A stretch of 39,015 bases of DNA from Rhodospirillales bacterium (GTDB taxonomy: Bacteria > Pseudomonadota > Alphaproteobacteria > Acetobacterales > Acetobacteraceae): assembly GCA_028288785.1 (NCBI GenBank), contig JAQGHV010000065.1, positions 1 through 39,015 on the forward strand, written 5' to 3'. Shown here piece by piece: positions 7,532-15,637 of the stretch (its first letter is position 1; each line of letters begins with the position of its first letter). The position numbers were made by a program, and so were the translations under genes. The notes under the pieces were generated by a model. The model was not told the origin of the DNA. It did not search any database and was given only the letters and a program-made list of their open reading frames with translations.

Positions 7532-9475
7532 TTAGGCCCGCGCCGCCGCACGCCGCCTGGAGCGCAGCACGCCAAGGGCAATAGCGAAGAAGGTGAGCAG
7601 CAACGGCACCAGCGCGATGTTCATGGCCCGCAGCATGCTCTCGAGCGACTCGATGTCGCGCCGCAGTTCGAGCTGCACGCCGCGCAGTTCGCGCCGCGTC
7701 GCCACGATGTCGGCGCGGGCGCGGTCGATCTCGGCGCGCTGTTCGGTGGTGATGACCGCGCTCGCACCGCGCTCGGCGCCGGCCTGGCCCTGGCGCAATT
7801 CGCGCAGGCGCCGCTCGGTCTCCTCAAGGCGGGTCTGCAGCGTGCGTTCGGTCTGGCGGAAGCGCGTCTCCGCCTCGCGGCGGAGGTCGTCGACCATGGC
7901 GAAGGGCCGCAGGCTCTCGCCCCGCGAGCGCAGGGACACCAGCGCATCACCACCGGCCAGCGTGTCCGCGACATTCGCGACGAAGGCGCCGTTGTCGCTG
8001 ATCGGGGTCATCACCTGCTGGCCGAAGAAATCCTGCATGCGGACCCAGAAGCGGTCCTCCAGCAGGTCGGTGTCGTGGATGATGACCATGTTAGCGGGCC
8101 CGTCGCTGGTCGCGCGGTGGGGGGGCGTGCCGGCAGGGCGCTCGGGATCCTCGGGCGCGGTGGCGCCGAAAGCGGAGGGCAGGGTGCCGCGGATGCGGGC
8201 CGCGATCACGTGGCGTTCGCCGTCGGGCCGGAAGCCAGCCAGCAGCGCGGCCGGGTTCGGTTCGCGGCGGATGGAGGCGGCATCGATCATCATGGCGCGC
8301 TCGGAGGAGGAGAGCAGCGGGATGAACTCGATGGTCGAACCCTCGCGCCGGCGCAGCCCGCCGGCGGAGGCGACGGTCACCTGGTTGAGCTCGGCGGTCG
8401 CGACCTCGGCCTTATTGATGCTGTCGCCCTGGAGGTTGAACCACGCCGTGTAGTCGACCGCCTGGATGCGGTCGTTCTGCCCGGCACGGACGCGCCAGGC
8501 GCCGCGAAGGTCGAGCACGACGCGATCCGCCGGCGCATCCACACCCCAGGCATTGATCAGCCGGTCGAGCGAGGAGGCGGTGGAGGCGGGCGGCGCGCCA
8601 CCGGCGCTGGGTCGGCCAGCCTGGCCTTCGGAATGCGGGTCGAGGAGCAGGATCAGCTTGCCGCCGCGCATGACGAACTGGTCGACGGCGTACTGCGTCA
8701 GGGTCGAAAGGTTCTGCGGATGCGCCAGCAGCAGGATCTGGACGTCCTCGTCGATGTGCCGGGCATCGACGGGGATGTCGCGCAGCGTAAAGAACTGCCG
8801 CAGCTGGGTCATGATGGCGAAGGGCTGGCCGCCCTGGCCCGGCGGCATCCCCTGCATCTGGCGCATCATCGCCATCCGCGGGTCGCCGTTCAGCGGCAGC
8901 GAGGTCATCACGCCGATCGTGGGGCGGCGGGGATTCGACAGCTCATAGACGAGGCGGGTGAGATCGTATTCCAGGAAGCGCTCGCGCTCCGGCTGGAAGA
9001 ACGGGATGGTGCGCTCATCATCGAGCAGGTTGGTCCCGGCCAGGCCGAAGTAGACCTGCTCGCCGGACTGGTCGATCGGCACGCCCTGCAGGCCGTAGGC
9101 GAGTGCGCGATCCTCCGTCTCGGAGAAAGGTTCCGGGTCGTGGAATTCCAGGCGGATGCGGCCGTTCGAGAGGGAGGCGTATTCCTCCAGCATGGCACGC
9201 ACGCGCTCGGCATAGGCGCCATAGACCGGGACCGTCGCGCCCAGACGGCGCGCGTAATAGAGGCGCAGCGTGATCGGCTCGGACAGCCCCGCAAGGATGG
9301 ACCGCGTGCCGCTCGCGAGCGTGTAGAGACGCTGTTCGGTGAGGTCGATCCGTGCGCGCGGCAGCAGCCGGTCGGCAAGGATGTTGACCCCGACGGCGAG
9401 CACGAGTGCCGCAATGACGCCGAGGGTGGAATACGCAAGGCGCCTGCGCGCGGGTGTGGCGATGGTGGTGCTCAT
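7532..9475 (-). CDS. GldG-like ABC transporter auxiliary protein
   Basis: A 647-residue protein with an N-terminal membrane segment (about residues 14-34), a large extracytoplasmic domain, and a C-terminal membrane segment (about residues 620-640) followed by a basic tail. The domain begins DLTEQRLYTLASGTRSILAG and continues with TLRLYYARRLG-like text, the signature of the GldG/IFT52-type auxiliary proteins of ABC-2 exporters. Residues about 520-610 are strongly coiled-coil (ETRFRQTERTLQTRLEETER and a second RADIVATRRELRGVQLEL). It sits 4 nt after the permease gene. The family was named for gliding motility in Bacteroidetes, but members here occur without gliding genes, and the transported substrate is unknown. 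Confidence 0.88.
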   Translation of the reverse strand: MSTTIATPARRRLAYSTLGVIAALVLAVGVNILADRLLPRARIDLTEQRLYTLASGTRSILAGLSEPITLRLYYARRLGATVPVYGAYAERVRAMLEEYASLSNGRIRLEFHDPEPFSETEDRALAYGLQGVPIDQSGEQVYFGLAGTNLLDDERTIPFFQPERERFLEYDLTRLVYELSNPRRPTIGVMTSLPLNGDPRMAMMRQMQGMPPGQGGQPFAIMTQLRQFFTLRDIPVDARHIDEDVQILLLAHPQNLSTLTQYAVDQFVMRGGKLILLLDPHSEGQAGRPSAGGAPPASTASSLDRLINAWGVDAPADRVVLDLRGAWRVRAGQNDRIQAVDYTAWFNLQGDSINKAEVATAELNQVTVASAGGLRRREGSTIEFIPLLSSSERAMMIDAASIRREPNPAALLAGFRPDGERHVIAARIRGTLPSAFGATAPEDPERPAGTPPHRATSDGPANMVIIHDTDLLEDRFWVRMQDFFGQQVMTPISDNGAFVANVADTLAGGDALVSLRSRGESLRPFAMVDDLRREAETRFRQTERTLQTRLEETERRLRELRQGQAGAERGASAVITTEQRAEIDRARADIVATRRELRGVQLELRRDIESLESMLRAMNIALVPLLLTFFAIALGVLRSRRRAAARA

Positions 9476-9479
9476 GGGG

Positions 9480-10211
9480 TCAGTCGGCCTTGCGATGGTC
9501 GAGCACGACGGCGTTGAGGAACAGGAAGAACAGGATGAAGCTCGCGAAGTAGACGATGTCGCGCAGCGCGATGATGCCCCGCGCGAAGCCGTTGAAGCGC
9601 TCCGTGAGCGACAGGCCGCGGGCGATCTCGGCCATCAGCGGCACGCGCTGGCTGAGAAAGTCCGTCACGATCGGGCTACCGGCGGCGGCGAAGACGAAGC
9701 ACACCGCGACGGCGAGGACGAAGGCGATGACCTGGTTCTTGGTCGCCGCCGAGAGCGCCGCGCCGATCGCGAGGTAGGACCCCGCGATCATCAGGCAGCC
9801 CGCATAGCCCGCCAGGACCACACCATTATCCGGATTGCCGAGCAGGTTGATCGTCACCCAAAGGGGAAAGGTCAGCGCGAGTGCGACCGCGCAGAACGCC
9901 CACGCCGCGAGGAACTTGCCCACCACCGCCTGCCACTGGGTGATCGGCAAGGTCAGCAGCAACTCGATTGTGCCGAGCCGGCGCTCCTCCGCCCAAAGCC
10001 GCATGGTCAGCGCGGGCACCAGGAACAGGAACAGCCAGGGGATGAAGTTGAAGAAGGGCGAGAGGTCCGCCTGCCCGCGCGCGAAGAATCCGCCGAGGGT
10101 GAAGGTCAGCGCGCCCGACAGCACCAGGAAGATGACGATGAACACATAGGCCACCGGGGTGGCGAAATAGCCGGCGAGCTCGCGCCGCGCGACGATCAGC
10201 GTGGGGCTCAT
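9480..10211 (-). CDS. ABC-2 type transporter permease (GldF-like)
   Basis: A 243-residue inner-membrane protein with about six hydrophobic segments. It begins MSPTLIVARRELAGYFATP, a typical cytosolic lead into the first helix of ABC-2 permeases, and ends with a short RKAD-type polar tail. The start at ATG 10211 is chosen because it lies 1 nt after the ATPase stop and begins at the family's conserved N-terminus. The frame is open beyond it only as antisense-like sequence. With the ATPase and the GldG-like protein it forms a complete ABC unit. Export is more likely than uptake because no periplasmic binding protein is present. Confidence 0.9.
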   Translation of the reverse strand: MSPTLIVARRELAGYFATPVAYVFIVIFLVLSGALTFTLGGFFARGQADLSPFFNFIPWLFLFLVPALTMRLWAEERRLGTIELLLTLPITQWQAVVGKFLAAWAFCAVALALTFPLWVTINLLGNPDNGVVLAGYAGCLMIAGSYLAIGAALSAATKNQVIAFVLAVAVCFVFAAAGSPIVTDFLSQRVPLMAEIARGLSLTERFNGFARGIIALRDIVYFASFILFFLFLNAVVLDHRKAD

Positions 10212-10212
10212 G

Positions 10213-10944
10213 TCAGGCAGCCTCTCGCGGTGCGAGGGTAAGCTCGCGGAACACCTGGTCCAGCGTCTGCCCGGGCCTGATGAGCGCCGCGGGCGGGCTA
10301 TCCGCCAGGATCTTTCCGCGCGCGATGATGATGGCGCGCGTGCAGACCGCGGCCACCTCCTCGAGGATGTGGGTCGAGATGATGATGGCCTTGTCGGGCG
10401 CCATGCGCTGGATGAGGTCGCGCACCTCATGCTTCTGGTTGGGGTCGAGGCCGTCGGTCGGCTCGTCGAGCACCAGGACCGGCGGATCATGCAGCAGCGC
10501 CTGGGCGAGGCCGACGCGGCGCTTGAAGCCCTTGGACAGCGTCTCGATCGGTTGCAGCCGCACGCCCTCGAGCTGCGTCTGGCCCATCGCGATGGCGAGC
10601 TTCTCGTCCAGCAGGCGGCCGGAGAAGCCACGGATGCGGCCGCAGAAGGCGAGGAAATCGGTGACCGTCATCTCTGGGTAGGTGGGCGCGCCCTCGGGCA
10701 AAAAGCCCATCGCGCGCTTGGCCTCGACCGGGTGGGTGGCGATGTCGAACCCCGCGATCCGGGCGGTGCCGAAGGTTGGGGTGACGAAGCCCGCCAGCAT
10801 TTTCATGGTGGTGGATTTGCCGGCGCCATTGGGGCCGAGGAAGCCCAGGACCTCGCCCTTCGCGACGTTGAAGGAAACATCATCCACCGCGGTGAAGGCG
10901 CCGAAGCGGCGGGTCAGGCGCTCGATCTCGATCAGAGCCGGCAA
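10213..10944 (-). CDS. ABC transporter ATP-binding protein (GldA-like)
   Basis: A 243-residue ATPase of the ABC-2 exporter class. Walker A is GPNGAGKST (residues 37-45), the ABC signature is the variant LSKGFKRR (136-143), and Walker B plus the catalytic Glu is VLVLDEPTDGLDP (Asp160, Glu161). The switch His lies in STHILEE. I place the start at TTG 10944 because the family homology begins there (MPALIEIERLTRRFG) and GGGAG lies about 12 nt upstream; an ATG at 11046 would add about 34 unrelated residues. It is the first gene of the ABC cluster, and the 102 nt upstream of the start precede repeat copy B. Confidence 0.9.
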   Translation of the reverse strand: MPALIEIERLTRRFGAFTAVDDVSFNVAKGEVLGFLGPNGAGKSTTMKMLAGFVTPTFGTARIAGFDIATHPVEAKRAMGFLPEGAPTYPEMTVTDFLAFCGRIRGFSGRLLDEKLAIAMGQTQLEGVRLQPIETLSKGFKRRVGLAQALLHDPPVLVLDEPTDGLDPNQKHEVRDLIQRMAPDKAIIISTHILEEVAAVCTRAIIIARGKILADSPPAALIRPGQTLDQVFRELTLAPREAA

Positions 10945-11046
10945 GGGCGGGTAACTCCCGGAGATATACGTGTGGTGCAGGGTTTGGACGGGGTTTGGAT
11001 CGGGCGCAAGATGGTGCGAGGGGATAGGCCGACCCCGCCGCCGCAT

Positions 11047-11105
11047 CCAATAGACAAATAAAAGAATGGGGCCTTGGGGAAATTCCTTTCCCCAGCCTTG
11101 CCTTC
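11047..11105 (+). repeat. Dispersed hairpin repeat, copy B (59 bp)
   Basis: Second copy of the element at 684. It has CCAATAG, then CAAATAAAAGAATGGGG, then a perfect 8-bp stem TGGGGAAA / TTTCCCCA (11075-11082 and 11087-11094) with the same TTCC loop, then CCTTGCCTTC. It ends in the stop codon of the minus-strand DUF1491 gene. Read on the minus strand the hairpin is followed by a T-rich tract (TTCTTTTATTTG), so for that gene it would work as an intrinsic terminator. Confidence 0.8.
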
Positions 11106-11436
11106 ACACCAGCTTCGCCTCGAACGGCGGCACGTAGTCCGGCGCCTCGAATTCGATGACCCATAGGTCCGGGTCCCGGTGGACCTGGCGCGCGATATAG
11201 GCGTCGGCGTCACGCTCCGGCACCGGGGCCGGACCGGTGCCGCGCATCCAGATCAGGCGGCCCTCGCCATCGCGCGCCTGGGCGAGCACTACGACGCCCT
11301 GGCGCCCCAGCAGCGCGCAGAGCACGCCGCCCGCATCCGCGTCGCCCTTGCGGATGACGGTCGCGGGACGGCCAGCGATATCCGACATGCGCGTCGCCAT
11401 CGAGACCCAGAGGCCAGCCTTCACACGCGCTTCCAT
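11104..11436 (-). CDS. DUF1491 family protein
   Basis: A 110-residue soluble protein beginning MEARVKAGLWVSMATRMSDI and ending DLWVIEFEAPDYVPPFEAKL, which are the conserved ends of DUF1491, a small family almost confined to alphaproteobacteria. The middle has RKGDADAGGVLCALLGR and a strand-turn with RLIWMRGTG. Its function is unknown. I use ATG 11436 because conserved sequence starts there; the open frame continues to 11577 through unrelated residues. It is divergent from the small gene at 11558, with 121 nt between starts. Copy B of the dispersed repeat follows its stop. Confidence 0.85.
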   Translation of the reverse strand: MEARVKAGLWVSMATRMSDIAGRPATVIRKGDADAGGVLCALLGRQGVVVLAQARDGEGRLIWMRGTGPAPVPERDADAYIARQVHRDPDLWVIEFEAPDYVPPFEAKLV

Positions 11437-11557
11437 GCCGGGGAAATGCGCGCCAGGGCCGAACGGCGCAAGCCCTCTCGCAGGACAGCCCGGTCGCCCC
11501 TCTTGCCCCCGGCGCCACGCCGCGCGAGATAGCCGGGACAGGATCGAGGGTTGGGCG

Positions 11558-11779
11558 ATGGCGGAAAAGAAGCTCACGGACGGCCAGCGCGCCTATGAGG
11601 CGAAGCGCGCCGCGAGGGCGGGCATGAGCCTGGAGAAGTGGCTGGCCGGCAAGGAGAAGCGCGAGCGCGCCGAGGCGGAGGCCGCAACCAAGGCCGCCCG
11701 CTCCGCGACGGAGGAGGTGCAGCCCAAGAAGACCGGCTTCTTCTCCCGGCTGATGGAAAAGGTGACCAAACCCCTCTGA
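11558..11779 (+). CDS. Small highly charged protein (73 aa), unknown function
   Basis: The predicted protein is rich in Lys, Glu, Arg and Ala (MAEKKLTDGQRAYEAKRAAR at the start) and should be mostly one long helix. It ends with a short amphipathic basic piece (KKTGFFSRLMEKVTKPL) that could touch a membrane or nucleic acid. I do not recognise a named family. The codon pattern fits the neighbourhood, and it is oppositely oriented to DUF1491 on its left and convergent with cytochrome b561 on its right, with only 10 nt between the two stops. Confidence 0.65.
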   Translation: MAEKKLTDGQRAYEAKRAARAGMSLEKWLAGKEKRERAEAEAATKAARSATEEVQPKKTGFFSRLMEKVTKPL

Positions 11780-11789
11780 GTGCTGCGGC

Positions 11790-12380
11790 TCACAACATCC
11801 TTAGCAGTGTACCGTCGCGGCGGATCGTGTGGTGGAACACCGCGGCTCCGATATGGGTCGCGAGCAGGAAGGCGGTCAGGTAGCCGCCGATCATGTGGAT
11901 CGTGGTGAACACCTTCGCGATGGTCTCGTGCGTGTCCATGAATTTTGGCAGGTCGAAGATGCCGAGATAGGCCGTCGCACCCTGCAGGGGAAAGCCCCAG
12001 GCATTGGTGGCGATGAAGCCCATGATCGGCTGGATGATGAGCATCGCGTACAGCGCGTGGTGCACAAAACCGGAGGCCCGGCGCATGAGCACCGGCAGGT
12101 GCGCGGCCGGTGTCGGCGGCGGGTTGAGCCGGCGCCACAGCAGCCGCAGGATCGCGACGAACAGGATGGTGAGGCCGGCCGATTCATGGATCGCGTAGGC
12201 CGTGTATTTGATGGCGTTCTCGTCCCGCTCGGTGATGTATTTCAGCAGGAAGCCGGCCGGCAGCGCGATGAGCATGAGCAGCACCGTGACCCAGTGAAAC
12301 AGCTTCGCGATGGTGCCGTACTGGCCATCGGGGTGCGTCGCATCCGTCCCGCGCACCGGCGTCACCATGCTCGTGTCCAT
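11790..12380 (-). CDS. Cytochrome b561 family protein
   Basis: A 196-residue inner-membrane di-heme b-type cytochrome of the CybB/YodB type, which passes electrons between quinol and other carriers. Four membrane segments are visible (about residues 30-48, 65-83, 105-125 and 160-180). Candidate axial heme ligands are His in AKLFHWVTV, AIHESAG, FVHHALYA, and IHMIGGYL/ATHIGAA. The N-terminus (MDTSMVTPVRGTDATHPDGQ) is polar and faces the cytosol. No periplasmic catechol- or catalase-type partner is adjacent, so the redox partner is unknown. It is divergent from the DUF429-like gene, with 54 nt between the starts. Confidence 0.9.
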   Translation of the reverse strand: MDTSMVTPVRGTDATHPDGQYGTIAKLFHWVTVLLMLIALPAGFLLKYITERDENAIKYTAYAIHESAGLTILFVAILRLLWRRLNPPPTPAAHLPVLMRRASGFVHHALYAMLIIQPIMGFIATNAWGFPLQGATAYLGIFDLPKFMDTHETIAKVFTTIHMIGGYLTAFLLATHIGAAVFHHTIRRDGTLLRML

Positions 12381-12434
12381 GCGCGCTCTCCTTCACTGGG
12401 CGACCATGTAACGCGTATGGCATAGGCTTTTGCA

Positions 12435-13388
12435 ATGATCGCGGCGCATGCGGATTGGAGCACTGATCCGCGCAAGCGGTGGATGACGGTCGCGCGGCTC
12501 GGCGCCGGCGGCTGGCGCGCGGAGGCACCTCGCCCGGTTGGTGACCCGCATGTCATGCTGGCCGACCTGCTCGCCGACGGTGCGCCGGTCGCGCTCGGCC
12601 TGGACGTGCCGCTCGGCATTCCCCGTGACTACGCGGCACTCGCCGGCATCGCGGAGTTCCCCACATTCCTGCGCGGCCTGGTCGATCGCCCGGGCTTCTT
12701 CGCGGTGAGCGCGGCACTCGGCACCGTGGGCCTCGGGTGCCCGTTCTATCCGGCGCGCGGGGCGCGCGGCATGACGCGGGCTTCGCATGCGGAGGCGTTG
12801 GGCCTGGACAGTCCAGCCGCCCTCAGCCGCTGGTGCGACCGTGCTACGGCGGAGCGTCCGGCCGGCGCGCCGGTGTTCTGGACGCTGGGTGCCAACCAGT
12901 CCGGCAAGGCGGCCATCGCGGCCTGGCGGGATTGGCTCGCGCCGGCGCTCGTGTCTGGCGTGCCGATCAGGCTGTGGCCCTTCGAGGGCGCGCTGCACGG
13001 GCTGCTCGCACCAGGTGTCGCGGTGCTGGCCGAGGTCTATCCGGCGGAAGCGCTGCGCCATTGCGGGCTGCGGATGGGCGGCAGCAAACGCTCCCAGCTC
13101 GACCGCGCCGCCTTGGCGGAACCGCTCCTCGCGGTGATGGTGGCGCGCCGGGTCGCACCTGATCGAGCGCTGGTTGCTGCCGTGCGCGACGGCTTCGGGC
13201 GCGACGCCAGGGGCGAGGATCGCTTCGATTCGCTGATCGGCCTGCTCGGCCTGATCGGCGTGCTCGACGGCCTGCGCCCCGATTTCGTGCCCGATGATCC
13301 CGCTATCCGCAGTGTCGAGGGCTGGGTGCTCGGCCAGTCTGCCCTGCCGCGCACATCGGAGGCGGTGGCTTTGCCGCGGGCGGGTTAA
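12435..13388 (+). CDS. DUF429-like protein (predicted RNase H-fold nuclease family)
   Basis: A 317-residue soluble protein. The segment VALGLDVPLGIPRDYA resembles the first strand-turn of DUF429 proteins, where an Asp on the first strand is followed by the P-x-G-L-P turn. AEVYPAEALRHCG (about residues 198-210) matches the conserved E-x-Y-P motif, and GEDRFDSLIGLLGLIGVLDG resembles the final D-x-x-D-A helix of that family. The fold prediction is from family knowledge, and the match is clear in these three places but weak elsewhere. The start at ATG 12435 is the first in frame. The gene precedes the D-cysteine desulfhydrase gene by 39 nt and may share its transcript. Confidence 0.6.
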   Translation: MIAAHADWSTDPRKRWMTVARLGAGGWRAEAPRPVGDPHVMLADLLADGAPVALGLDVPLGIPRDYAALAGIAEFPTFLRGLVDRPGFFAVSAALGTVGLGCPFYPARGARGMTRASHAEALGLDSPAALSRWCDRATAERPAGAPVFWTLGANQSGKAAIAAWRDWLAPALVSGVPIRLWPFEGALHGLLAPGVAVLAEVYPAEALRHCGLRMGGSKRSQLDRAALAEPLLAVMVARRVAPDRALVAAVRDGFGRDARGEDRFDSLIGLLGLIGVLDGLRPDFVPDDPAIRSVEGWVLGQSALPRTSEAVALPRAG

Positions 13389-13427
13389 GGGGCAGAGTGC
13401 GGCAAAACAAACCCTGGAACCGCCCCC

Positions 13428-14432
13428 ATGCACATCGGCCGCTTTCCCCGCATCCGCCTTGGCCATTCCAACACGCCGCTGGAGTTCATGCCGCGCCTGA
13501 CTGCGGCGTTGGGCGGCCCGGACCTCTGGATCAAGCGCGACGACTGCACGGGCCTCGCGACCGGCGGCAACAAGACGCGGAAGCTCGAATTCCTGATGGC
13601 CGAGGCCGTGGCGCAAGGTGCGGACACGGTGCTGACCCAGGGCGCGGTGCAGTCGAACCACGCGCGACAGACGGCGGCGGCGGCGGCCAAGCTCGGCATG
13701 GGCTGCGAGCTGCTGTTCGAGAACCGCGTCCAGGACGCGGATGCTAATTACCTCACCGGCGGCAACGTTTTCCTCGACTCGCTGTATCGCGCCAAGACCC
13801 GGAATTACCCGGGCGGCACCGACATGAACGCGGCCCTGGCCCAGGTGGCCGAGGAGCTCACCCAGGCGGGCAAGAAGGTCTACGTCATCCCCGGCGGCGG
13901 ATCGAACCCGGTGGGCGCGCTCGGCTACGTGCTCTGCGCGACCGAGATCGCGCAGCAGGCTAATGAGATGGGGCTCCGCGTGGACCGCGTGGTGCACGCG
14001 ACGGGCTCGGCGGGGACGCAGGCGGGTCTGGTCGCGGGCTTCGCGGGCTTCCGCTCGGGCATTCCCGTGCACGGCTTCGGCGTGCGGGCGCCGAAGGAGA
14101 CGCAGGAGGCCAACGTGTTCAAGCTGGCCGAGAAGGTGTGCGACCTGCTGGGCATCCCCGGCGCGGTGCAACGCTCCGATGTGGTGGCCGACTGCAACTA
14201 CGTCGGCGCCGGCTACGGCATCGCGACGCCCGGCATGATCGAGGCCGTGCGCCTGGTGGCGGAAACGGAAGCGGTGCTGCTGGACCCGGTCTATTCGGGC
14301 AAGGGCATGGCCGGGCTGATCGACTACTGCCGCCGCGGCATCTGGAAGAAGGGCGAGAACATCGTCTTCCTGCACACCGGCGGCCAGGCAGGGTTGTTCG
14401 CGTATCAGCGCACCTTCGAGGCCGCGGCCTGA
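13428..14432 (+). CDS. PLP-dependent D-cysteine desulfhydrase / L-cysteate sulfo-lyase family
   Basis: A 334-residue fold-type II PLP enzyme of the ACC deaminase/D-cysteine desulfhydrase group. It breaks a cysteine-like substrate into pyruvate, ammonia and sulfide (or sulfite for cysteate). The PLP lysine is in [15 protein letters not shown] (Lys about 49), the N-x-Q-type cofactor loop is [13 protein letters not shown], and the phosphate loop is [12 protein letters not shown]. It ends [16 protein letters not shown], as expected for the family. DcyD and CuyA share these motifs, so I do not assign one. There is no transporter or sulfite-handling gene next to it that would settle the choice. The start ATG has only a weak ribosome-binding site. 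Confidence 0.88.
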   Translation: MHIGRFPRIRLGHSNTPLEFMPRLTAALGGPDLWIKRDDCTGLATGGNKTRKLEFLMAEAVAQGADTVLTQGAVQSNHARQTAAAAAKLGMGCELLFENRVQDADANYLTGGNVFLDSLYRAKTRNYPGGTDMNAALAQVAEELTQAGKKVYVIPGGGSNPVGALGYVLCATEIAQQANEMGLRVDRVVHATGSAGTQAGLVAGFAGFRSGIPVHGFGVRAPKETQEANVFKLAEKVCDLLGIPGAVQRSDVVADCNYVGAGYGIATPGMIEAVRLVAETEAVLLDPVYSGKGMAGLIDYCRRGIWKKGENIVFLHTGGQAGLFAYQRTFEAAA

Positions 14433-14644
14433 GGGTCGCGGTCACGCAGAATGACCGCTTCTATTTCTGTTCCCTCAGGTGGCGGGCGCCGCCTACGGCG
14501 GCTTGCCTCGTCGGACGACCGGCGTTCGCCCATTCGGGCTCGCGGCCCGCCTAGCGAGCCGAGGTGCACGAACGGGCGCCCCAGGCAGCGCCGGGCGACT
14601 GAGGGCACATGAATAGCGCAACCAGCTCTCCCGGTTAACGTTGC
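14433..14644. other. Structured 212-nt intergenic region with several hairpins
   Basis: No gene is visible. The region contains the perfect hairpin GCCGCC / GGCGGC (14488-14493 and 14497-14502) with a TAC loop. It also has further complementary pieces such as GTTCGCCC (14524) against CGAACGGGCG (14569). It lies after the desulfhydrase stop and before yihY. It may be a terminator without a U-tract or a decayed palindromic repeat. Confidence 0.45.
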
Positions 14645-14668
14645 ATGCGCATCGCGGGAGATCGCCGG

Positions 14669-15637
14669 ATGCGCAACTTGTGGGCTCTCTTGCAGGATGC
14701 AGGCGATGGCTTCATCGCCGACGAGGTCCTCACGCGCGCGGCATCCATCGCCTACTTCACGCTGTTCTCCATTGGTCCAATCGTGTTCATCACGACCGGC
14801 CTGGCAGGCGTGATCTTCGGCCATGCCCAAGTGGACGCAGCACTGCTGGAGCAGCTGCGCGGGATGGTCGGCGATCAGGCCGCCGTCGAGGTGCGCGGCA
14901 TGGCGGAGGGCGCCCTCGGCGAGGCGCGCGGTGGCTTGGCGCTGGCGATCGGCGCGGGCACGCTTTTGCTCACCGCCTCGGGGGCCTTTGGCGCGTTGCA
15001 ATCCGCACTTAACGCCGTGTGGAAGACCGAGGCTCCGGCGGCCGCGACCGTGCGCGAGACCATAACCCGCTTCGTGCGCGCGAAGGCGGCGGCCCTGGGG
15101 CTGGTCGCCACCACGGGCTTCATCCTGATCACCTCGTTGGCGATCAGCGCGGTGATTGCGTCATTGGGGGATTGGCTCAAGCGGGCAATGCCGGGCGGAG
15201 CGATCCTCGCCGTCACGCTTGACATCGGCGTCTCGCTCATCGTGCTGAGCCTGCTTTTCGCGGCCATCTACAAGGTGTTGCCGGACCGCCGTCTGGCGTG
15301 GCGCGACGTGACGCTCGGCGCGGTGGTGACAGCACTTCTGTTCATCGCCGGCAAGACGCTGATCGCGGCCTATGTCGGCGGCAGCGCCGTCGCCAGGGGT
15401 TTTGGCGCAGCCGGCACGCTCGTGGTGGTGTTGGTGTGGCTGTATTATTCTTCGGTCATCTTCCTGGCCGGCGCCGAGCTGACCCGCGCTTGGGCAAGTC
15501 AACACGGTTCGCGCCAGAACCATCCGGTTCCCGCGCAGCCGGCCGAGGCCGCCGAGATCGACCGTCAGCGCCAAAGCAACAACGGGGCGGGCGACCACCC
15601 GGAAGACCCAACTCCGGCCCGTCAGGCTGGCGTGTAG
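14669..15637 (+). CDS. yihY: YihY/BrkB-family inner membrane protein
   Basis: A 322-residue protein with six hydrophobic segments, the YihY/BrkB pattern (formerly misannotated as RNase BN). The conserved opening LTRAASIAYFTLFSIGPIVF leads into the first membrane helix. Later come WKTEAPA, LPDRRLAWRDVTLGAVVTAL and VVVLVWLYYSSVIFLAGAEL, the most conserved C-terminal helix. The tail from about residue 280 is hydrophilic and low complexity. I choose ATG 14669, which has GGGAG 8 nt upstream, over ATG 14645 with none. The biochemical role is not established for the family. Its last 16 nt overlap the end of the convergent ketopantoate-reductase-like gene. Confidence 0.9.
   Translation: MRNLWALLQDAGDGFIADEVLTRAASIAYFTLFSIGPIVFITTGLAGVIFGHAQVDAALLEQLRGMVGDQAAVEVRGMAEGALGEARGGLALAIGAGTLLLTASGAFGALQSALNAVWKTEAPAAATVRETITRFVRAKAAALGLVATTGFILITSLAISAVIASLGDWLKRAMPGGAILAVTLDIGVSLIVLSLLFAAIYKVLPDRRLAWRDVTLGAVVTALLFIAGKTLIAAYVGGSAVARGFGAAGTLVVVLVWLYYSSVIFLAGAELTRAWASQHGSRQNHPVPAQPAEAAEIDRQRQSNNGAGDHPEDPTPARQAGV

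Noticed and set aside
6239-9517. 1092-aa plus-strand open frame across the DUF4340 and GldG-like genes
   Set aside because: It is the complement of two genuine minus-strand genes; the translation is Arg/Gly/His-rich with no family similarity.
12393-14375. 660-aa minus-strand open frame across the DUF429-like and desulfhydrase genes
   Set aside because: It is antisense to two well-supported genes and has no motif.
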